A stretch of 64,000 nucleotides of DNA. Source: Rhea pennata. Taxonomy: Eukaryota; Chordata; Aves; Rheiformes; Rheidae. A program made the translations under genes and the position numbers. The stretch's first letter is position 1. Each line of letters begins with the position of its first letter. Below the pieces are notes generated by a model. The model ran no database searches. It was not told where the DNA came from and was given only the letters and a program-made list of their open reading frames with translations. The DNA lies in the NCBI RefSeq assembly GCF_028389875.1, contig NC_084665.1, positions 96,143,435 through 96,207,434 on the forward strand. Direction: 5' to 3'. Shown one piece after another: positions 25,326-39,800 of this stretch.

Positions 25326-28320
25326 AGTGTATGTGTTGTTGTCTCTTCTGTCTACCAACTAACTTATTTATATAAAAATACTGGCTACTCACACTAAATA
25401 ACTTTCAAAGCTGGTTCCTTCAAGAAGCTTAGATTACCTAAGCATGCTCAGTTAAAGTTTTGAGTTATTTCAGTTTAGCATATGCTCAACCCTGATCAAG
25501 GGAAAATTAATAACTTCCCCCTCCCTCCCCCCAAGCTCTTCTAATAATGGTCAGGCTGGACTTTTTCAGGCTGTGGAGCAGTCCTTATAGATCTTGACTT
25601 CTAAAAATCCCTTAGTTTCTTCATAAGCTTTTCATATCAAAGAGAATACTTTTGTCTAATGAACAGAATCTGAAATATATAACACGCTATTTGCATACAG
25701 GATTTAATCCAGTAAGTGCCTATCTGTGTTAGTTATTTGAAGGGATTCTTCAGATTTCCACTTAATTATGTGATTTCATATATCTGAAAGCTCCCCAGCT
25801 GTATAAACATTTGCAAGACTGATAATACAAATGTTCCGCTAATAGAATGGACAATGAAAGACATGCTAGTTGTTGGGAGAGTAGAAGTATGCATTGGACT
25901 GATTAAGGAGGAAATAATAAAATTCTTTTGGAAAGTTCAGTTAAATAAATGGAAGAAAAAACTGTTATAGCTGTTGTAGTTTTCAATTAGGACCATAGTT
26001 AAAAGGTTGTCCAAGAAATTCAACAGACTTTCAGCTACATACAGAAACCACATACATACAGCTACCCCAGAAATTCCTGTCTTAAGAAACATACAGTTCC
26101 AAATGGCTTCATTTTTATAAGGCTTTTAAAATAAGTTCTTTAAAATAAAAAAAAAAAAAAAAAGGAGGAGGTCAGTTTATTATGGACCATGTAAGAAATC
26201 AGTAAAATATTTCCTTTCTCCTGCCTCTGTTGAAGCACAAGTCATAGACTGCATATTGAAAGTTTTAAACTACCTTTTTATTAGGATGGATCCTTTGACA
26301 GATCAGTCCGTTAAAAATACTGAAAAACCCATTTTAGAAGCTAACTTTAAAGCATCCTGAATATAAAACTTCTAGATTAGTTTTATAAACTGGCTTCACT
26401 TTATAGGAGATCCAAAAAATGCTGCTTAGCTTTCTTACCAAATATTACCCTTTTGTCATCAACTTGAACCTTTAAATTACTTTATGATAATGGATATTAT
26501 TTTCTTAATTAAAAAAAATAGGAAATTCTGTTTCAAAAAAGTGATCCTTCCCTCCCCCCCCCCATTACTGGTCTTCATATAAAACTTCACATCTTACTGT
26601 ATTGTTATCCTAAATGTTATTTCTGAGGAAAACTGAGCTCTCTCTAGCTACCCCCATTTCCTGCTATATACATTGGAGAGTGATAGGAAGAACTTTACTC
26701 CTTTCCTAAAAAATGAGTCTATTTAACAATAGCGGAACATTTTTGCAGTGAACCTGGGGTGAGTGCGTAGGTGTGAGTGTGTGTAAAACATGTTTTCTAA
26801 ACTCAGCCCCTGTAATACATGGTATCTTTTTAAAATTGTTTTTTTTTATACCCTGATTTTTTTAATTGTGGATGTGGAAAAATACCGGATATTATGGAAA
26901 CATTTCACTTCTTTATCAATCCATGAAGTGTTAAGCTTATTCTCTCCTGTGGTGAATTTCATGCTAGGTCTAGCTCAGCTAGAGAAATTCGGAGTTAGGG
27001 GAGAGTATAGATGCATCAGGTGTTTGTGGTTTTTTTTTTTGTTTGTTTGTTTGTTTGTTTTGGGGGGGGGGCTTGGGTTTTCTTAAGAAAAGCCATTTCC
27101 ATGCTTTACTACTATGAGGGCATAGCGGCAAGTGCTATGTTGATTTTGCTCTACTGAAAACTGTAGTTGGGCAAATATAAGCAGGTGTTCAAAGTACCTG
27201 AAGATGGAAACACAGCATGCACTATTTTTTTTCTTCACAGGTATTATCTTTTTAAAGGAACACAGGGGAAAATACACATCTTCAAATTTAATTTCTCTTT
27301 AATAGGTATCTGAGTTTTGAATATATAATGGGTTTTCTTGCATCATTTCAAAGCGAGTGAACCAGAAAACAATTCACATCTATTGGAATCATGAGGATTT
27401 GTTAGGAGAGCCAGGCCATCCAGTGGTTCTTGTTTATAAATGTTGACATGTGAAGAACAGTATGAGGACGCTTCATGCAATTTTGATTTCTTTCACAGAA
27501 GTTATCGTAGATGCGTGACTCTTTTTGGTCATATCAGAAGCCTTTGCATTTCAGATATATCCTATTGTAAGGTCTGTCCACCTTGACTGGTATTTTGTGC
27601 AAAAACCTTTTAACTTTTTTTCTCCTAGTAGTGCCCTTTCCCCCCCCTCCCCCCCCCCCAAAAAAGTTAGATTCTGCAGTTTGCTGTGCTAGTATAATGA
27701 GGTTCCCTGGTCTGCTGCTCTCTCTTTCTCACCACCTCTGTTCCTGGGGGACTTGCAATAAAAGGAGCTGCAGGAGTTCTTATGTTCCAGTATCTTAAGC
27801 ATCTGACAAATTTAGGTTAGTAGGTGCAGCTTGGATTGAACAACATTTCTAATTTCACTGATTGAGTTCCTTTGTGTGTCTAACAAGAAACATTAAGTTG
27901 CCTGGGGCCACTCTCCAGGGGCTTTGTTTAGCTGCTCCAGCGCCCTGTGCTGGACTTGGCGCTGGTCCAGTCTGAAACTTGAGTGTCCATCTCTTCCATG
28001 TGCTGGTGCCATGCAGTTTGCAGAAGGCTCCAGGGCCCTTTGCCCCGACCAAACCCTTCTCTTCATCTCCGCGCCCGCTGCGGCTGCTGTCCCTGGAGAA
28101 AGCCGAAGCCCGTCCCTTCGGTCAGCTGGCTCTTACGCTCCTCGCGGGCGCCAGCAGTGCCCGGTCCAGGAGCGCAGTTAAGCGGCCATCTCCTCCCTGC
28201 GAGGAGCCCCGAGCCTCCCTCGGGGTGCCAGTTCCGCCCGGGATCTATACCCCCGCACGCGAACGGCTGAGGGCTCTTCTAACCGCCGCCGGTTCTTCCA
28301 GCGCACCCTGGTGCGCACGT
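25326..28320. other. intergenic, upstream flank of EEF1A1
   Basis: AT-rich DNA that becomes abruptly GC-rich from about 28040 toward the EEF1A1 promoter. Simple repeats include an A tract at about 26146-26163, a GTTT repeat plus G run near 27040-27071 and a C-rich run near 27640-27659. No gene is seen before the EEF1A1 promoter. Confidence 0.7.
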
Positions 28321-28542
28321 ACCTCGGGGCCGGCCCTGGCCCGGCCCGGCCCGGCCCGGCCCGGCGGCTGCGCGCCGCTACCCGCCGTCCCGCGCGCCGC
28401 TACGCGCCGGGCCGCGCCCTCCGCCCGCGCCGCCGCCGGGCCGGGCGCGGGGAGGAGCCGCCGGGCCGCTGGGAGTGGTGACGTGTCGCGCAGGCGCCGC
28501 CCCCGCCCGGGCTATATAAGGGGAGCCGCTCACGCCGTCGGT
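28321..28542 (+). promoter_or_regulatory. EEF1A1: EEF1A1 core and proximal promoter
   Basis: A TATA box (TATATAAG, 28513-28520) sits 30 bases before a C-plus-pyrimidine start at 28543, the ideal distance. Upstream are GC boxes (GCCCCCGCCCGG near 28498-28510), a CRE-like TGACGTG near 28480 and five perfect GGCCC units (28338-28362). A TATA box combined with GC boxes is the arrangement known for the strong vertebrate EEF1A1 promoter. Confidence 0.9.
28338..28365. repeat. (GGCCC)5 pentamer repeat in the EEF1A1 promoter
   Basis: Five perfect tandem GGCCC units followed by a partial one, about 150 bases upstream of the TATA box. It may vary in copy number and may bind GC-box factors. Confidence 0.9.
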
Positions 28543-28575
28543 CTTTTTCGCTACGGGTTTGCCGCCGCCTTGCAG
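28543..28575 (+). other. EEF1A1: EEF1A1 exon 1 (non-coding, TOP motif)
   Basis: This 33-base exon begins CTTTTTCGC, a 5' terminal oligopyrimidine (TOP) start, followed by ACGGGTTTGCCGCC, then ends at a GTGAGG donor. The human first exon, as remembered, is nearly identical (CTTTTTCGCAACGGGTTTG). TOP starts place translation of the mRNA under mTOR/LARP1 growth control, so EEF1A1 protein output should follow nutrient state. Confidence 0.92.
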
Positions 28576-28929
28576 GTGAGGCGCGGCCGCGCGGGGCAGG
28601 CCGGGGCCGGAGGGGAGGGCCCGCCGCGCGCCGCGGGGGCTCGCGAGCTGGCGCGCGGGGTCGCGGCGCCGAGCGGAGCGGAGGCCCCGGTGCGGGGCGG
28701 AGGGGGAGGGGGGAGCGGGGCGGCAGCGCGGGGCGCTCGGGAGTGGCGGCGCCTCGCCTCGCCTGGCGCGGGCCCCGGGGCGGCGTGGCGGGGCGTCGCG
28801 CGCTCGAGGCACGAGGCACCAACCGCTGCCGTGGCGGCGGGGCGGCCGCGGGCGGGAGGAGCCGAGCGGGCCGCGGTGGGGAGCCGGGCCGGCGGGCGGG
28901 CCGCGGCGGCGGCGCCGAGGACGGGGTCC

Positions 28930-29035
28930 GCGAAAAAAAATGGCCGCTCGCTTTTCCTGCCCGCCGCGAACGCCACAAAATGGAGGACGCGGCGGCCCGG
29001 GCGGGGTGAGTCACACACAAAGGAGCGGACGGCCC
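28930..29035 (+). promoter_or_regulatory. EEF1A1: conserved enhancer-like cluster in EEF1A1 intron 1
   Basis: Within the CpG-island intron (28576-29396) lie AAAATGGCCGC near 28937 and ACAAAATGGAGGACGCGG near 28975, both YY1-type (AANATGG). A perfect AP-1 site, TGAGTCA (29007-29013), follows, with CACACAAAGGA directly after. The same elements in the same order are, as I remember it, present in the first intron of human EEF1A1, where the intron raises promoter output. The sequences are seen directly; the enhancer role is inferred from human. Confidence 0.82.
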
Positions 29036-29436
29036 CGCCCTCCGCCGCCCGCCGGGGCCGCCGCCCGGCCGCCCGCCGGGAGCTCGAGCCTCTGCCGCGG
29101 CGCCGGCAGCGGCTGGGAGGGGGCGACGCGCCGGGCTGCTCCGCCGGGCCCCCGACCTGCGCCCGCCCGGGCGCCCCTCCCGCTCCTCTCCTCTCCCGCG
29201 GAGCGGCGGGGCGGGGCCGGCGCCGCTCGTGCCCGCGAGGCCGCCGTGCACGCGGGGCCGCCATCGCGGTCTAGTGCCCCCTTCCGCCCGGTGCGCCGGG
29301 CTGCGGCGAGCGCGGCCGCGGGGGCAGCTCCCCGTGGTAAAACTCGGGTTTTTTTTCCTTTTTTTCATCTATTTTTTTTTACGTTCGGGTTTTTAGGTGT
29401 CGATTCTCTTTTGCCGAAAGTAAGAACTTAAACTAA

Positions 29437-32825
<3,389 letters not shown>

Positions 32826-33105
32826 AAATTCTGTCCATCAGCTGCCACCTCAGTCTTAATCAGTGGTGGAAGAACGGTCTCAGAACTGTTTGTCTCAATT
32901 GGCCATTTAAGTTTAATAGTAAAAGACTGGTTAATGATTACGATGCATCGTAAAAGCTTCAGAAGGAAAGGAATGTTTGTGGACCATTTGTTTCGTGGCA
33001 GTTTAAGTTATTAGTCTTTAAAAATCGATAAATTTTTTAAAATGGAAACTTGACCAAAAATCTGTCACAGAATTTGAGACCATTAAAACAAAGTTCAATG
33101 CTATG
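32826..33105 (+). other. EEF1A1: EEF1A1 3' UTR with poly(A) signal
   Basis: Several blocks match remembered human EEF1A1 3' UTR closely: TTTAATAGTAAAAGACTGG, TTAATGATTACGATGCATCG, CTTCAGAAGGAAAGG, AGTTATTAGTCTTTAAAA and CTTGACCAAAAATCTGTCAC. A perfect 14-base palindrome, TACGATGCATCGTA, lies at 32939-32952. The poly(A) signal ATTAAA is at 33082-33087, in the same CATTAAAACAAAGTT context used in mammals. Cleavage is probably near 33105. Confidence 0.88.
33082..33087 (+). promoter_or_regulatory. EEF1A1: EEF1A1 poly(A) signal (ATTAAA)
   Basis: The variant hexamer ATTAAA lies about 260 bases after the stop codon, followed by a GT-rich stretch (CTCTGTGTTTTTTGG). The position agrees with the short 3' UTR known for this gene. 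Confidence 0.8.
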
Positions 33106-36100
33106 TCTCTGTGTTTTTTGGATTAATGCTAACTTCATAGAAAATCTATAAACAGTCATTGTGGGATACAAAAGGGTGACTATGACTACAGTGTGTTTAG
33201 AAATTGTGAAACAAACATGCAGATTAGTTGTTTCCAAAGAGTAGAGTGAAATTCAGCTGCAGACTGGTTTCTACAACTCACCTTTATAGCATCTTGCTGT
33301 GTTTTTATTTTGAGAAAAAGATGAGAGAGAAACCAGTAGCTAGTTAACTGATTTTCAGCAGGATACTGTTGTTTATACCTGTCCTGTTCATTTTTGATTT
33401 TTTTTGAAGCTACTTTTGGGTAAAAGATGTTTCTAGGTTGTCTGCTTGTACATACCTATTGGTGCATTTCTCAGAGTGATGAGATAAATCCATCACATAT
33501 CATCTTGAAGTGATGTGGCAGGACTGTGTATTCTGTTGCCTTTTTAACAATGCAGCTAAAGCTTTGGATCAGACAAGAATTGCAGTAGAACTGGGTAACT
33601 GGAAAGAGTCAACACAGTAATACTAATTCCCAGGTGAATAATCTGCTGCAGGTAAAATATTTTGAGTGTAAGGAATGTCAAGTACAATAATGAGGGTTTG
33701 GGGATACAATTAAAGACTTGATTTTAAATTGATAAAAGTAGATAAGCAGTTAATGGGTAGCTGGGGATCTTGTTTGCACAATGATGCAGTTTTACTAACC
33801 TTTTAATGTGGTTTCCCTACAGCCTTCCCCCATCAGTACCAAAAGAACTTAGTATTTCTGAAGGATTATTGTTCCATGACACCAGTATGTTTGTTTAATG
33901 TAATGCACCTTTTCAAAATCAAAAAAACCCAACCCTCAGAGTGGCTATACTGCTCTCACATTTGTTTTTCCTTTCTCCTTCAGCAATGTGCCTCTTTTAT
34001 AGGAACTCACACCATTCCTATACTGCTTGGATAATCTTAAAACTGCTATTTTTGTTGTGCTTGGTAGGTTGGGGTGGGCTGGGTTTTTTTTTCCCCCTTC
34101 TCTGACCCACCTCGATGTCTTGTAAAATTTTTAAGCATTACACACCTACAAGTTTTTGAAAAGTATAGATAAAATAGAAATAAGGCCAAGTGGTTGAACT
34201 TGTATGGAAGGTGATGGAATTTAATAAAAGAATCTCAGCTTGATAATAATTTGTTCTGAAGACAGTATCCCCAAGACAACAGAAGGATTGTAATTTAAAA
34301 TCTTAGATACCTTTGCCATAATAATCAAAGATGTCTCCTTTGCCAAACTTGCACGCTCTTTCAGTTAAACTACTGACTTTGCCAAGGTTCCTCTCCCTGC
34401 CCCAATTAAATGGGTCTCACAAAGTAAAAAAAATACTGTACGGGATGAAAGTAAAAATGGCTTTGGCACAGCTGCATCTTTAATATAGTATTTGTTCAAC
34501 AGGAGTGTCTTCAAGGGATAGTAAGATGCTGGTTGTGGATAGCATAAAATGCATGAAAGTGCAGTATCTGGTTACTGTTGTGTTGCAGTTCCTTTGTTTC
34601 CTTTGGACAGTATTGTCTTAAGCTGGGAGTTCTTGTTCTGCTACACTTTGGAAACTAGCTTGTAATAAGAATCTGATTGACATTGCAGCCTGAAAGCAAA
34701 ATGAAGTTTGAATAAGAATTAGGTATTTGAAGCGCATCTGAGCGTAGGCAGCGGAAGGTGACGGCAGGAGGGAAGACAAAGGCAGCTGCAGTTACCTGAA
34801 GAGGCCGTTTTCTGATCAACTGGAATCAGCAAAACTGCAGAACGTCAAAGGCAGGAGCTGCTTAGGTGGATATTTCATAAAGAAAATTGCCTTAGCTGAT
34901 CAGGCGTAGAAATTGGACAAAAAGGTCAAAAACTTGAGGCAAAATGGGGGGAGGTATTTCTGCCTCTCTCTAGAGAAAAGGAGAAAATTTCAAGCCTAGA
35001 GCAGTAAACTAGCTAAGAACTTCTGAACAGTTGACATCTCTGCCTGTAATACTAACACTTGCTTTCACTTATTCAAAACCCTCAATTTTAAACCAATTCT
35101 GCCTTTTTTTATTATTTTTTTTTACTATTGTAGAATAGTTTTGCGCTCTATGCACTAATGCAATGCTATCTCAGTTCTTTTATTAATCTTTGACTATACG
35201 AGAGAAACTGTTAGACTTCTGTAAACAAAACTTGGGGATTAAAACTACTTTGGTCAAACTTTAAATAAATTTTAAGAGTTCAGAACTGTATTTGATTTCT
35301 GGCTGATCATTTCTTTAAGTAAGTGACTTTCACGACTGTCCTGAACTCTAAGTACTGCCCTATGTGATTCCGTGCTTCCATAACGCTAGTGATGTTTATA
35401 CCCCAACCGTGGAAATGTACTGAAATGGGTAACGAAGCTAAAGGTTAAAATTTTCTATAAAACTAACTAGAATATTAACTTCATTGAGTCCGTTCTAAAG
35501 TTCATCTTTCTTTGACAGTGGCAATGGGGAGCTGGAAGAAAGAAACTATAGCTACCTTTCTCATTAATGCATGCTTTAGGGTTCTGGAGGGCTTTTGGTA
35601 CAGAGCCACCCACTTCCATGCTGCAAAGCTTCGTCTGCCGAGGAAACGGAGCCGCGCAGTTGCCAACAACCCTAGCCAAGCAATTCCGTTTTCAGGAGTG
35701 TTCCCCTGTGTGAACATTTGAGGCTGGAATGAAGCAGGCTCCTACCCTAGAGATATTTTAATTCCATCAAACCAGCTCATGCTGAGGCTATTAATTCTGG
35801 AATATTTTTATTTTTACTGAAGTTGCAGACAAAAGATTAATTCACTCTGATTATACTTGTCAAAATACATGTTGAAAGGCGTTGACAAAGTAGCTTTGTA
35901 TGCATTGAATTACTGATTATTTCTAATAATTTCTCATTTTTAAATTCAGATTTGATCGAGATAAAGCTGCCTGTAGGAGCAAAACTAGCAGCTTTGCACT
36001 TCAGAGCAATATCCTTTTACCTCCTTACTGCTAAATAATTCAATATCTATTTAAGAATAGCATTAATTTCATGTGGATCAAAAACATAACTCATCAGGTT

Positions 36101-36640
36101 TTCATTCCCTACTTACTTACATATTTATGCAATGCCTAGAGGAGGTTTGGGGGGAGGGCTTACTGCACAGTGCTCAGCAGAAATATGACTTAATATGGTT
36201 TTGCTAAAGGAATGTTTCATTTAAGTCCCTTATCTGGTATGTTTTAATGGTAAGGAGTAGCTATTGCAGTGGTAACTGGAGATGAATGTGGTTAAGAAGA
36301 GTTTCTCAGTGGCAAGTTTACAGTGCAAATCAAAATTACTTGGTGTTTGGAAACCCAGAATTAGTGCTGAAATATCCTTTTTTTTTAAATAAAAGTTACT
36401 ATAAGAAGCTATATGCTAGAGCATTTTTACTTGAGGCTGGCACCAGAGCATTTTTTTTTCTTGTATTCACTGTACGTCAAGGTATTCGCTGCAGCATCAG
36501 GCTGAGGTCCAGTGACAAGTTTTTAGCAAGATAACAGGATACTGGCTGCCTGCTTTTTACTGAGGGGAAGCAAGGAGGAAAAACAAAACAAAACAAAAAC
36601 CACACTCCTACCACACTCGTCTACATCAGTGCTGCTTAAA
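33106..36640. other. intergenic, no gene recognised
   Basis: AT-rich sequence downstream of EEF1A1. Only short unrecognised open frames occur (for example around 35500-35720 on both strands). No repeats of a known family are visible. Confidence 0.65.
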
Positions 36641-36872
36641 AAGGTAGAAACGAAGAGACCCGGGGAAGGGCACGAAAGCGACCCTCCCCGGCGGCTGCAG
36701 CCGCCCCCGAGCCGCTGTTCCTGCGGGTCCCTCGGCTGCATCCCGCTCCCAAGCGCGCGAGTGCCGAGGACCCGGCGACGCCTTCCTCCCTTAACGAGAA
36801 TGCGATGCACGTTTGCAGCCTATGCGGGCTCGGTTTCGCTCACCCTGGGGCCATCCCCCCTTTTTAAATGCT
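36641..36872. other. orphan CpG-rich patch downstream of EEF1A1
   Basis: GC- and CpG-rich sequence (for example CCCCGGCGGCTGCAGCCGCC, AAGCGCGCGAG, GACCCGGCGACG) embedded in AT-rich DNA about 3.5 kb after EEF1A1. Overlapping open frames on both strands (83-95 codons) are likely by-products of base composition. It could be a promoter for a non-coding transcript, or a remnant; no gene is supported. Confidence 0.4.
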
Positions 36873-39800
36873 CAGCCTGAAGGTTTTGGTCTCAGGCCGC
36901 TGTCATTGATTTAGCATGGCAATTACCACCCACAGCCTCGTCAGCGCCTGCTCGGGCACTACACGTTAAAGGAGCCAAACTTGCTAACATCCCAGGCAAA
37001 TAAATAAATAAATAAACAAAATAACCCACCCAGGGCCTCTCCATGTAGCATAGCGCCCTGTCATCCCAGTCGGTGCATTGGGAGCTGGTCACACAGGACA
37101 CTGCTCCTGGGGGTGCTGCGGGCGGGTTCCTCCAGGAGACCGTGCCAAGCCAGGTTTAACATAGCCCCTCCAGGTGCAAACTGCTCCAGAATTTGGGTCA
37201 GAGCATAAGGCAAGGCTTTCAAGTGCCTGAAGCTCCCAGAGCTTTTTTTTGCTGCTGCCTTGATTATGGCCATTTCCACACGCTGGTCCTATCATCAGCT
37301 TTTGATTCCCACTATTCAACAAGACCATCCCTAAGAACAGCTAAGTAGCGCTTGGGGCAACCCCGGGTGGCTTTGCTCCAAGCTACGTGCAGGCTCCAGC
37401 ACACCAGCATCCCCCCGCCTCGTGCCGCTGGTGCCCACACGACTTACTTACCTAGTTGCTTTCACGCCCTTTGCAAGGCCCACCTCAGCCTGGCAGCTCA
37501 CGAGGCTCGTTTTCACCTTTCTGTGTCTCGATTTAAAAATGCAGCTTGCTTGCGAACCACTCCACTCTCTTACCCCAGCCCCTTTAAGCACTTCTCTCTC
37601 TGGGGTCCTTCTCAAGGCAGCTGTTGTCCTAATAAATCCAAAGCCCCCTTTTACAAGAATTTTCACTCCCTATTTTCAATGCAAATTCCTAATAGCGTTA
37701 CTCTGTGTTTAAGCTATCTCCAGCCTCTATTTTTAAGTCCTCAAATTCTTCAAGCTGTTTGACTGCATTTGCTGCTGTTTTGCACTTTAGGAATTTGGCC
37801 TTCAGAAATTGCAACCCTTAAACAATAACTAATCAAAAGCTAAATGGAAGAACACACAGCATTAACTGTGACCACAAGGAGTAACACTGGACTGGATTAG
37901 CTTTTCTCCTGTAACTCCCTGGGCAGGTAGTGAAACAGTTGCACTTCAGGAAGGAGAGAGCTTCTGGGCACAGAAGAGCCCAAGCCTGGTGGTGGAAACC
38001 CACATCAGTTTCCAAAAGAGGCCGTTTTCTCAGCCTTTTGTGAACCTCGTTTGCTCCCCTCAGGGACCAATACAGGGCACCTCCTGCCCTCCAGGAGAGG
38101 TTTGCTCCAGGTGTGGTGGAAAACCGCACTGTTGTCACAGTGTGCATGAACACCACAATGAAATGGTACTCCGGGAGTGAAGAGAAGGAAGCAAGAGAGG
38201 GAGGAGATATTTGCTGAAAACTGGTAGCTATTTAAAGGAAAGCTTCAGACTCTGCTGATCTGCTGCCACCTAGGCCCATATTAAGCAACACTTCCATTTT
38301 TCATTTATATATATATATATTTATATTTTTAATATATATTTTTATATATTATATATATATATGCTCACACACACACAAAAAGAAATAATTAACAAGGTGC
38401 CTACTTTCTCCTGTTTGCAATTATCAGCAATTGAAGCTGTTCAAGCCTGCGGTGCACAGCTAAGTGCACCAAGGAGATCTCACAGGCCACCAAAGGATCT
38501 AGATTTAAGTCCAGGTAGGGGATGAAGGGGTTGCAGCCTCCAGTTTTTAGGCTAGAAGATTAGCCACTCCTGGACTTCTTTGCGCAGAGGCCAAGGCTCA
38601 GGCTTCACTTGTGGGAACAGAGTCACGTATGGTCCCTGCGGAGTCAGAAGTCCTCTGAGCTGAATCCACTCCATCTCCTACCTCAGGGTTACACACACAA
38701 GCCTGCTCAGTAGTTTAAAAAGAAAACAAACCCGTCTGCATTTTGCTCAAGCACCTGGTGGTTAAAGCAAGAGGAGATCTCGAATCAATCCCATTTTCTC
38801 TGCCTGTTTCACAACAGGAATTGCTGTAAAAGTCTCCCACCTTCCAGATGAAATCAAGTAACTGTTAGCACAAGAAAGGAATGCCACATTTTCTTCTCAC
38901 TAGCCCTATGGAGCTATGCAGAGATGTTAATGCATACCTGAAAAAAAGACTCTGAGTGCTGCAGAAGGATCAGCCTGCGGGTGAGCAAGAAGTGCAGTCA
39001 GCGCCTTCCCAACGGACAAGGCAGCTCCTGGATGACTGTAGCTTCCTCCTGCATCTGCTAAATGGCAACTTTGAGATACCTACCACCAAGTAGAGGACCA
39101 CAACATTAGAGGTAGGTGTTGAAGCTGATAAACTCCCAATCACTTCAAACGAATGGGACTGAGGGTCATTACTGGCCAAAGTGCAAGGACAACACTCAGT
39201 TAGGGGACAAAGGCATACCCTGGAAGAGGCAGCAAAGCAGGGCACTAAGGAGAGCCATTTAGCATAGCCACCCTTGCAACCATTCCAGGAGCCATCTGAC
39301 CAGCAGAGGTTAGTTGGCAACAGCTTTTAGTGCCTTCTAGCATAAAGGTCCTCTTATTTTTCTCTTGCTCTCGTCTTCCTGGAAGGAAAAAATAGAGGAA
39401 GCCTAGGAGGAAACCAGGCTGGAGATATGTTCAAATACTGTAAGAATGAGAAGCTACATTAGGAAAGGAAGACAAGTATCTTGAAAATATTGTACAGGGT
39501 AGGAAGGTACAGATCTGAGGAAACTTGGCTTAGAAAAAAAAAACATCAAAACCACTAGGCCTGTGTCCTGCCAGGGTGGTGGGTGGGGGAGAAGGGGCAA
39601 GAGGAGAGAAGAGTATGAAATCAGGGAACACCAAAACATCAAGAGCCCATGCAGTGAGCTAGGCTGACCTCACCATGTGTCCTGCGCTCCACGCTCCCCT
39701 GGACGCTGTGAGGATTACAGGAGAATAAAGTGCAAAACATGACAGCACAGCCAAGGAAAAGCAAGCAGACACTGACCTTAAATACAAGCTCCTCCTTCTG

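Noticed and set aside
27979-29368. Long overlapping open frames on both strands (up to about 430 codons) across the EEF1A1 promoter and intron 1
   Set aside because: They are Ala/Arg/Pro/Gly-rich products of a GC-rich CpG island with few stop codons, lie over a known promoter and intron, and match no family.
34799-38030. Shared 15-mer AAGAGGCCGTTTTCT at 34799 and 38016
   Set aside because: A repeat of this length is expected by chance about once or twice in 64 kb, and the flanks do not match.
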